Positions 1 through 5,785 of a stretch of DNA of 7,419 nt are shown here, in pieces. The stretch spans positions 1 to 7,419 of the forward strand of contig CAMFPD010000105.1 in the NCBI GenBank assembly GCA_945971355.1, read 5' to 3'. The stretch comes from an uncultured Lachnobacterium sp. (GTDB lineage Bacteria > Bacillota > Clostridia > Lachnospirales > Lachnospiraceae). The notes below the pieces were generated by a model. It saw only the letters and a list, made by a program, of their open reading frames with translations, had not been told where the DNA came from and searched no databases. Numbering within the stretch: position 1 is the stretch's first letter; each line of letters opens with the position of its first letter. The position numbers and the translations under genes were made by a program.

Positions 1-19
1 AAGTGTAATAAGAGGGGTA

Positions 20-25
20 TATAAT
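20..25 (+). promoter_or_regulatory. possible -10 box (TATAAT) upstream of the acetyltransferase gene
   Basis: A perfect TATAAT lies 38 bases before the first start codon, a reasonable distance for a promoter serving the acetyltransferase and the regulators behind it. The matching -35 box would fall just outside the left edge, so it cannot be checked. In AT-rich DNA this hexamer can arise by chance. Confidence 0.3.
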
Positions 26-63
26 AGAGGCGGCAAAAGGAATAACAAAAGAAGGAGAAGCAA

Positions 64-987
64 ATGAAAATAATTGAGTATTTTACAACAAAAGATAAAG
101 AGCATTGGCTAAATGAAATAAAAAAAAGTGATTGGGGAGCTGGACAATATTTATACACTCTGCTGAGTGAAGGCAATCTCAAAAAAATGGTTGGGGAGAC
201 GGCGCTTGTTCCAATGCTTGTGGATGGAGATAAGTTAATTGCATTTTGTACCTTTGCACCGTTCGATGATATTCAACCTACAGATATGTCGTCATGGATT
301 GGATTTCTTTATACATTTCCAGAGTATCGAGGCCATCACTATGCAGGACAGCTTTTGGATTATGCAGAGAGTATAGCAACTGTTATGGAGCGTGAATACA
401 TACATATATCTACAAATCATATAGGTTTATATGAAAAATACGGATATGAGTTTTACAAAATAGAAAAAGACATAGAAGGTGAGGACTCAAGAGTATATCG
501 AAAAGCTCTCGCTGTAGAAGGTCCTGAAAAGGACAAGCGTTATGAGAACGGAGCGAAATGGAAGGCTGAAATTGTAGAAGCTGCAAGAAAAGATGTGGAA
601 ATGATTGCTTACTGTGGCTTTTCATGTAATCATTGCTTTCTGGGAGAGTGGTGTGGAGGCTGCCGTTCTGTTTTCAGTTGCTGTTCATACGGAACATTTC
701 ATGAAAGTGGAGGTTGCCCAAATATCAAGTGTTGTCAGGAGAAAGGAATCAATGGTTGCTATGAGTGTAATGAATTGAAAGATTGCAAAAAAGGATTTTA
801 TAAGCCTGACAATGATGGCGCTGCGGCTTGCAAGGCACAGGCAATATTTGTCCAGAAATATGGAAAAGAAAAGTTCCTGCAGGTTCATGACAGGTTACAT
901 GAGGTATATGATTTCAAGAAAACACAGGAAATACTGGGGACAAGTGTGGAAGAAGGCTTAAAGATACTTGAAAATAATTTGTCCTAA
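64..987 (+). CDS. GNAT-family N-acetyltransferase fused to a DUF3795 cysteine-rich domain
   Basis: This 307-residue cytoplasmic protein has two parts. Residues 1-148 look like a GNAT acetyltransferase, which moves an acetyl group from acetyl-CoA to an amine. The acetyl-CoA loop is visible as FPEYRGHHYAGQLL at 85-98, and the family's late GLYEKYGYEF segment is at 121-130. After a charged linker, residues about 183-260 match the DUF3795 pattern: CGFSCNHC at 184-191, CGGC at 197-200, then CC pairs at 206-207 and 223-224, and C232, C235, C241 and C256. Fourteen cysteines in this part suggest a metal or iron-sulfur site, but that is inference, since DUF3795 has no settled function. The start is supported by AAGGAGA at 52-58, six bases before the ATG. 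It lies 19 bases before the response regulator and probably shares its transcript. The substrate is unknown; antibiotic or peptide modification is possible but unproven. Confidence 0.85.
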   Translation: MKIIEYFTTKDKEHWLNEIKKSDWGAGQYLYTLLSEGNLKKMVGETALVPMLVDGDKLIAFCTFAPFDDIQPTDMSSWIGFLYTFPEYRGHHYAGQLLDYAESIATVMEREYIHISTNHIGLYEKYGYEFYKIEKDIEGEDSRVYRKALAVEGPEKDKRYENGAKWKAEIVEAARKDVEMIAYCGFSCNHCFLGEWCGGCRSVFSCCSYGTFHESGGCPNIKCCQEKGINGCYECNELKDCKKGFYKPDNDGAAACKAQAIFVQKYGKEKFLQVHDRLHEVYDFKKTQEILGTSVEEGLKILENNLS

Positions 988-1006
988 AGTGGGATAGGTA
1001 TATAAA

Positions 1007-1678
1007 ATGAAGAAAATTTTGGTGATAGATGATGAAATTGATATTTGTAATATGCTGAAGGAGTACTTACAAATGGAAGACTACCTGGTGTACACCGCAG
1101 CAGATGCAAATGAAGCATTAAAGCAGGTTTGTAATCAACCGGATTTAATATTATTGGATATTAATATGCCAAAAATGGATGGTTATGAATTGTGTGAACG
1201 CATAAGAGATGAGCTGACTTGTCCAATTCTTTTTTTGTCAGCAAGGACTGAGGAAAAAGACAGAGTGAATGGGTTTAAGGTAGGTGGGGATGACTATATC
1301 GTAAAACCTTTTAGCATGGATGAGCTTCTGGCAAGAATCGCGGCACACTTACGAAGGGAGGACCGCAGAAATAATCGCAATAAGGTATACATGGACGAGA
1401 CTATTACGGTAGATTTTGATGCGGGAAAAGTAATCTCAAATGGGGAGGATTTATGTCTGACAAAGACAGAGTTTGCAATATTAGAGCTGTTGCTCACTCA
1501 TGCAGGGCAGGTATTTGATAAGGAAAACATATATGAAAGTGTTCGGGGATTTGATGGTGAAGCAGATGCATCGATAGTGATGGAACATATCCGAAGGATT
1601 CGCAAGAAGCTACAAACAGCAACAGAGAAGAATTACATAGAAACAGTTTGGGGAGTTGGATACCGATGGATTGGATAG
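1007..1678 (+). CDS. OmpR/PhoB-family response regulator
   Basis: This 223-residue DNA-binding regulator is of the usual family length. The receiver domain (about 1-118) has the acidic pocket D8-D9, the phosphoacceptor D51 in LLDINMP, the switch residues S78 and Y97, and the conserved K100-P101. The C-terminal half (about 128-223) is a winged-helix effector domain ending in the typical wing segment VWGVGYRW. When phosphorylated by the partner kinase it should bind tandem repeats near a promoter. The Shine-Dalgarno sequence is modest (GGGATAGG, 991-998). Its last 13 bases overlap the start of the histidine kinase gene, a common arrangement for cognate pairs. The likely target is the transporter operon downstream, where a tandem 11-base repeat sits at 2856-2877. 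All catalytic residues are present, so it should be functional. Confidence 0.95.
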   Translation: MKKILVIDDEIDICNMLKEYLQMEDYLVYTAADANEALKQVCNQPDLILLDINMPKMDGYELCERIRDELTCPILFLSARTEEKDRVNGFKVGGDDYIVKPFSMDELLARIAAHLRREDRRNNRNKVYMDETITVDFDAGKVISNGEDLCLTKTEFAILELLLTHAGQVFDKENIYESVRGFDGEADASIVMEHIRRIRKKLQTATEKNYIETVWGVGYRWIG

Positions 1679-2847
1679 AAGAAGTACTATCGAAAGTGAA
1701 AAGCCACATTCGAAATAGTAGTCTTTGTAGAGGATTATTGTATACCATGTCCCTGGGTCTGATAGTAGCTATTGTAGTTAATTATATGCTGCAAAGTGTT
1801 TGTAAGGGTTGGATTGATGTCATTTTAGAAAGATATGAACTGGTAGGGGCATTAGAGAGTAAAGAGGCATCGGACATCTTTGAAGTTGCTGTGATTAATA
1901 CGATAAATTCTTATGGACTAGTTATTCTGATTGTAATCACGGAATTCTTTGGCGTATTATATTACCTGAAACATTGGATAATGCCTGGAATTACAGCAGC
2001 AAAAGAGGCTGTAGAATATTTGGAATTAGGAGATTACAGTCACGAGCAAAATTATCTGGAAGAAAATGAAGTAGGTAAAGTATGTGGGAAGATTGAAAAC
2101 CTTAGAAGGCAATTGATAGAGATGAAATATCGAGAGTGGGATGCACAGAAGGAATTAAGCAGTATCAATGCAGCATTTGCTCATGATATGCGAACTCCAT
2201 TGACTGTTATGAAAGGGTATACAGAATTTTTGCTGAATTATGTCCCACAAGGAAAAGTGTCGCAGGAACTATTGCTAGATAAGCTGGGTACAATATATCA
2301 ACATGAAGAGCGATTGCTGGAATTTTCTAAAACCATGACAGAAATACGGACAATCGAAATGAGAGAGATAAAATGCAAATGGGTTTCACTCAGTGAATTA
2401 GTAAATGAGCTGCAAATAACAGTAGAAGAGATGGAACGGCAATCAGGATTAGATATTTTTATGGACATACAAGAAGAGGTGGCGGACAGAGCAGACCAAA
2501 CCATAATATCCATGGATAAAAGTCTGGTTTTTGAAACTTTTGAAAATCTGTTATCCAATGGAATCCGCTATGCACAAGGTTCAATTGAGATAAAGCTTAT
2601 GCTGGAGAAGGAATGGCTCACAATATTTGTAAAAGATGACGGAGACGGTTTCTCAGCAAAGGCTTTAAAAGATGCTAAGAAGCTATATTATAGTGAGGAT
2701 AAGGGAATGGGTCATCATTTTGGAATGGGACTGTATATCAGTGAAAAGCTTTGCGAGAAACATGGTGGAAATCTTACCATTGTGAATGGGATAGACCAAG
2801 GCGCTATTGTGGCAGCCAGGTTTCGAGTTAATTCAAAAATAAATTAA
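1666..2847 (+). CDS. membrane sensor histidine kinase, partner of the upstream regulator
   Basis: This 393-residue sensor kinase autophosphorylates on histidine and passes the phosphate to the adjacent regulator. Two membrane helices (about 24-45 and 83-101) enclose a small external loop of about 37 residues. A HAMP-like linker follows (about 105-152). The dimerisation helix carries the phosphoacceptor H173 in FAHDMRTPLT. The ATP-binding domain has the N box ENLLSNGIRYA (N294, N298), the G1 box DDGDGF (324-329) and the G2 box GHHFGMGL (349-356). I chose the ATG at 1666, ten bases after GGGGAG at 1650-1655, over an in-frame TTG at 1648 that adds six residues and lacks a ribosome site. The small external loop argues against a large ligand-binding domain and suggests sensing in or near the membrane, as in kinases linked to peptide-antibiotic transporters. 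The signal itself is unknown. Confidence 0.94.
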   Translation: MDWIEEVLSKVKSHIRNSSLCRGLLYTMSLGLIVAIVVNYMLQSVCKGWIDVILERYELVGALESKEASDIFEVAVINTINSYGLVILIVITEFFGVLYYLKHWIMPGITAAKEAVEYLELGDYSHEQNYLEENEVGKVCGKIENLRRQLIEMKYREWDAQKELSSINAAFAHDMRTPLTVMKGYTEFLLNYVPQGKVSQELLLDKLGTIYQHEERLLEFSKTMTEIRTIEMREIKCKWVSLSELVNELQITVEEMERQSGLDIFMDIQEEVADRADQTIISMDKSLVFETFENLLSNGIRYAQGSIEIKLMLEKEWLTIFVKDDGDGFSAKALKDAKKLYYSEDKGMGHHFGMGLYISEKLCEKHGGNLTIVNGIDQGAIVAARFRVNSKIN

Positions 2848-2855
2848 TTATCATA

Positions 2856-2877
2856 TGTAGGGAATTTGTAGGAAATC
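2856..2877 (+). promoter_or_regulatory. tandem 11-base direct repeat, candidate response-regulator binding site
   Basis: TGTAGGGAATT (2856-2866) is followed at once by TGTAGGAAATC (2867-2877), 9 of 11 bases identical. PhoB/OmpR-type regulators typically bind two head-to-tail half-sites spaced one helical turn apart, which is exactly this geometry. It lies 84 bases before the transporter start and 9 bases after the kinase stop. A looser copy (TGTATAGGAAAA) occurs at 2917-2928. No convincing -35/-10 pair was found beside it; a weak TAGGAT at 2895-2900 is the best -10 candidate. The binding role is inferred. Confidence 0.45.
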
Positions 2878-2915
2878 TTTATGTATTCTTTTCTTAGGAT
2901 ACGTAAAGATTTTTT
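2873..2915 (+). terminator. intrinsic terminator or attenuator between regulators and transporter
   Basis: The left arm (2873-2888) pairs with the right arm (2897-2912) over 16 base pairs, including two G-U pairs, around an 8-base loop. Six T's run from 2910 to 2915. This is the layout of a Rho-independent terminator, although the stem is AT-rich and so fairly weak. It would end or reduce transcription from the two-component genes before the transporter. It overlaps the second half of the tandem repeat. Confidence 0.6.
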
Positions 2916-2960
2916 CTGTATAGGAAAAGAATTTGCAATAAATTATGGAAGGGAAAGAAT

Positions 2961-3836
2961 ATGGATACAACAATTAAAATCACAGATTTAAGCAAAAATT
3001 TTGGTTCTAAACAGGCTCTAAAAAATATAAGTCTGGATATTGATCAGGGAATGTTTGGCTTGCTAGGCCCAAATGGTGCAGGAAAAACTACATTGATGAA
3101 GATTATTTCAACACTGCTAAAGAAAAGTAGCGGCGAAGTAATTGTATGTGGAATACCAGTAGAAAAGAGCAGTGAAATAAGAGGATTAATTGGATATCTG
3201 CCACAGGATTTTTCAATGTACGGAAACATGAATGCCTATGAGGCATTAGATTATCTGGCTACATTGTCAGGAATGAAAAAGAGTGAAAGAAAAACAAAGG
3301 TGCCGGAGCTATTGGAAAAAGTGAATTTGCTGGAACAGAGAAAAACGAAGGTTAAGGCAATGTCCGGTGGAATGAAACGAAGACTTGGAATTGCCCAGTC
3401 CATGATTCATGATCCCAAAGTAATTATCGTTGATGAACCAACTGCAGGTTTAGATCCTGAGGAACGTGTACGATTTAGAAATCTCTTATGCGAAATAGCA
3501 AAGGACAGAATTGTGTTGCTTTCCACTCATATTGTAGGCGATATAGAAGCTACATGTGAAGAAATTGCTGTTTTGAATCAAGGAGAAATAGTTTTTCGTG
3601 GAACTGTAAGAGAACTGCTAAAATTGGTAGAAAACAAGGTTTACACATTAGAAATATCTACGTCAGAGCTTGACATGATGAAAGAGCGATACCTGGTAAC
3701 AGGAATTTTAACTTCTGGAAGCTTGACAAAGGTAAAATTGATTTCCGATGAAAAACCGCTTGAATCTGCAACCCTTTGCGCTGCAGATGTGGAAGATGCT
3801 TATATGTATCTAATGAAGCAGCAGGAGGTGAAGTAA
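2961..3836 (+). CDS. ABC transporter ATP-binding protein (ABC-2 exporter type)
   Basis: This 291-residue cytoplasmic ATPase should power the two permeases that follow. In order it shows Walker A GPNGAGKTT (36-44), the Q-loop glutamine Q82, the signature MSGGM (134-138, in place of LSGGQ), Walker B VIIVDEP (154-160, catalytic E159), the D-loop GLDP (163-166) and the switch histidine H190. The sequence resembles exporter ATPases of the NatA/CcmA group. About 75 residues after the nucleotide-binding core form a C-terminal extension common in that group. GGAAGGG at 2947-2953 sits seven bases before the ATG. The stop codon abuts the next gene's ATG with no gap, which suggests translational coupling. 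All ATP-hydrolysis motifs are intact. The substrate cannot be told from the ATPase; the linked two-component system makes export of, or protection from, an antimicrobial compound plausible. Confidence 0.95.
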   Translation: MDTTIKITDLSKNFGSKQALKNISLDIDQGMFGLLGPNGAGKTTLMKIISTLLKKSSGEVIVCGIPVEKSSEIRGLIGYLPQDFSMYGNMNAYEALDYLATLSGMKKSERKTKVPELLEKVNLLEQRKTKVKAMSGGMKRRLGIAQSMIHDPKVIIVDEPTAGLDPEERVRFRNLLCEIAKDRIVLLSTHIVGDIEATCEEIAVLNQGEIVFRGTVRELLKLVENKVYTLEISTSELDMMKERYLVTGILTSGSLTKVKLISDEKPLESATLCAADVEDAYMYLMKQQEVK

Positions 3837-5057
3837 ATGTTTGGAACACTTTTTGTCAAAGAATGTAAGCAGGTGATGCGTAGCTTGATTTACATTATTT
3901 ATTTATTGATTATGATAGTATTTCTTGTTGGGCAGATGGGGGAAACACAGGTGATTAAGGAACCGAAGCCGGATCAGGATTATTATGGAGTGAAAGAGAG
4001 CACAGACGAGAAGATTATCATGGGAAACGCACTGGCCAGCCTGGTACAAGAAATTACTTATGAAAGCTTTGCAACTTATCCCACAGGATTTTATAAAGCG
4101 GTAATCTTAAATCAGGAAGAACTAGATCAGTTAAAGTCAATTGTTGAGGATTGTACAGGAAAGAGCTGGAATCAGATTCGTGAAGAGGAAATTGCCTTTT
4201 TCGAGCAGTTTGGCGATGGTGTGGAGGAGTCCATTCAGGCAGGTAATTCTTATATTGTGTTACCATCTGATAATTTAGAATATAGTGATTTTAAATTAAA
4301 AATGCAGCAGGTGTGCGATATTATCGGGCGCGGAAGTAATTATGAAGAAGAAAATTACGAAAAAGGTGCCAAAGAGCTAATGACCTATGAGGATGCAATG
4401 AATGAATTTCATGGAATATGTGAAACAGATGGAATTACAGGCGCATATATGCGTATGTTCTGTGATTACGCAGGAATTTTACTAGCTATTATGCCGATAT
4501 TTCTGGGAGTAACCAGATGCGCGAGAGATAGAAGGTCAAATGTGGAAGGTGTGATTTTTTCTAAAAAGGCATCGTCTTCAGTGATTATACTTAGCAGGTA
4601 TTTGGCAAATATAACAATGATGTTTTTACCAATAGTGATTATCGCACTTATTATGCAGACTTCGTATTGCTATCAGGCAAGTACACTTGGTGTGACACCT
4701 CATTATCTGGCATTCGTAAGCTATTCTGTAATGTGGTTGCTGCCTGAGATTATGTTTGTGACTGCTGTTGCATTCTTACTTAGCGAGGTTTTCAATTGGA
4801 TTGTGGCAGTGGTCGTGCAGATGTTTTATGGTGTTGCAGCATTGATGGGATCAAGTGGACTACAAGATATTACAGGATTAAATTTGATTCCGAGATGGAA
4901 TACTGTTGGTAAAACAGAGGCATTTTTTGCAAATGTTAATCAATTGTACTTCAACCGTTTATTTTATACTTTACTGGCAATAGGGGCAATTATTTTAACA
5001 ATAATCTGGTATGGATACAAGCGTAGGGGAGGCGGATTATATGGAAAGAAACATTAA
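3837..5057 (+). CDS. ABC-2 type transporter permease with large extracytoplasmic loop
   Basis: This 406-residue integral membrane protein has one helix near the N-terminus (about 16-33), a long hydrophilic segment (about 34-207), then five more helices (about 208-226, 249-275, 290-316, 318-337 and 376-393) and a basic tail. One helix, a large outside domain and then a helical bundle is a known ABC-2 exporter permease layout. The outside segment is rich in Glu and Asp and may contact the substrate, which is inference. The start is well supported: AGGAGGT at 3823-3829 lies seven bases upstream, inside the end of the ATPase gene. Its final 17 bases overlap the next permease gene. It probably forms a heteromeric channel with that smaller permease and the ATPase. 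I do not recognise a characterised orthologue. Confidence 0.85.
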   Translation: MFGTLFVKECKQVMRSLIYIIYLLIMIVFLVGQMGETQVIKEPKPDQDYYGVKESTDEKIIMGNALASLVQEITYESFATYPTGFYKAVILNQEELDQLKSIVEDCTGKSWNQIREEEIAFFEQFGDGVEESIQAGNSYIVLPSDNLEYSDFKLKMQQVCDIIGRGSNYEEENYEKGAKELMTYEDAMNEFHGICETDGITGAYMRMFCDYAGILLAIMPIFLGVTRCARDRRSNVEGVIFSKKASSSVIILSRYLANITMMFLPIVIIALIMQTSYCYQASTLGVTPHYLAFVSYSVMWLLPEIMFVTAVAFLLSEVFNWIVAVVVQMFYGVAALMGSSGLQDITGLNLIPRWNTVGKTEAFFANVNQLYFNRLFYTLLAIGAIILTIIWYGYKRRGGGLYGKKH

Positions 5058-5655
5058 GCTTGGTGCAGATTTTGTTCGATTTCAATATTTGCCACATATA
5101 CTTTTAACAGTTGTGTTTTGCCTGGTGTCTGGTTGTTTTGTAGGCTTTCGAAATCTGGATGCACAGCAGAGTGCAACTGTCCTTGAAAGATATGTTGTGT
5201 TTATAGGAGCCATGTTACTTGCTCCACAGTTCATGCCGGAACAGGACAAGGAAATATGGCAGTTGGAACAAACGCGAAAAACATCAATGTGGCAGTTGTA
5301 TATGATTCGTCTGGTATTGGGTGTGGCATGTATTATAGTAATTGTCACAAGTTTTTTACATGTATTAGAAAACTCTGGCAGTCAGGTATTCTTTGGAAAA
5401 ATGTGGTGTGGTGCAGTTTGTGAGACTTTGTTTTTCGGTGCTATCGGCTATTTTGTAAGTGCTGTTACAAACCAGGCTATCATGGGATATATGGCATGTG
5501 CAGTGTATTATATGATTAATGTAGGGAAAGATATATTTGGAAAACTGGCATTGTTTCAGATGTCAAGAAATAAATACGGATTTGCAGGATTTATGCTTGT
5601 GGTAGCAGCAGTGTTAATTGTGGCAGGAGTATTGATACGAGAGCGTAATAGGTGA
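5041..5655 (+). CDS. small ABC-2 type transporter permease-like membrane protein
   Basis: This 204-residue hydrophobic protein has about six predicted membrane helices (roughly 18-36, 48-64, 87-107, 120-141, 144-161 and 180-199) and ends in a basic tail. Its size and position suggest the second membrane subunit of the exporter, without the large outside loop of its neighbour. I chose the ATG at 5041 because GGGGAGG at 5026-5032 stands eight bases before it. An in-frame ATG at 5011 has no ribosome site and would add ten residues read from the previous gene's tail. The start lies 17 bases inside the upstream gene, so translation is probably coupled. The sequence carries no family motif I can name; the permease call rests on hydrophobicity and operon context. 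It is the last gene of the transporter operon. Confidence 0.75.
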   Translation: MERNIKLGADFVRFQYLPHILLTVVFCLVSGCFVGFRNLDAQQSATVLERYVVFIGAMLLAPQFMPEQDKEIWQLEQTRKTSMWQLYMIRLVLGVACIIVIVTSFLHVLENSGSQVFFGKMWCGAVCETLFFGAIGYFVSAVTNQAIMGYMACAVYYMINVGKDIFGKLALFQMSRNKYGFAGFMLVVAAVLIVAGVLIRERNR

Positions 5656-5663
5656 AATAAAAG

Positions 5664-5702
5664 CAACTGGGGGAGTTTTATTTTACTAAACTCCCCCAGT
5701 TG
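5664..5702. terminator. perfect 15-bp hairpin, terminator between converging genes
   Basis: CAACTGGGGGAGTTT (5664-5678) pairs perfectly with 5688-5702 around a 9-base loop. It begins nine bases after the last permease stop. Read on the minus strand, the stem is followed by CTTTTATTTC, a fair U-tract. On the plus strand the following bases (AGATGTATATAG) are not U-rich. It may serve both directions, but the sequence favours a terminator for a minus-strand gene arriving from the right. Confidence 0.7.
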
Positions 5703-5726
5703 AGATGTATATAGAATTTAAAAGGA

Positions 5727-5785
5727 TTAATTAAAACACTCCTGCTGTTCTCTGTCAGAATAACGCTTTTCCTTGCGTGCTAAAC
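5727..5785 (-). pseudogene. possible 3' remnant of a minus-strand gene
   Basis: On the minus strand, this stretch reads ARKEKRYSDREQQECFN then a TAA stop at 5729-5727, followed 25 bases later by the hairpin at 5702-5664 with its U-tract. Charged, glutamine-rich residues before a stop and terminator look like a real protein C-terminus. The frame stays open to a stop at 5843-5841, but past about 5786 the plus strand is clearly chemotaxis-receptor coding. The body of this gene is therefore missing. The protein family is not recognisable from so few residues. It could be chance. Confidence 0.3.

Noticed and set aside
1648..1665. TTG start for the histidine kinase, giving six extra residues
   Set aside because: There is no ribosome site before it, the codon is rarer, and the ATG at 1666 has GGGGAG ten bases upstream.
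1494..1748. Minus-strand open frame across the regulator/kinase junction
   Set aside because: The plus strand encodes the conserved winged helix and kinase start there, and the minus-strand translation looks like no protein family.
5011..5040. Upstream ATG start for the small permease
   Set aside because: There is no Shine-Dalgarno sequence before it, whereas a strong GGGGAGG is placed correctly for the ATG at 5041.
5664..5702. Inverted repeat as the end of an insertion sequence
   Set aside because: The arms are separated by only nine bases and there is no transposase or target duplication, so a terminator hairpin explains it better.
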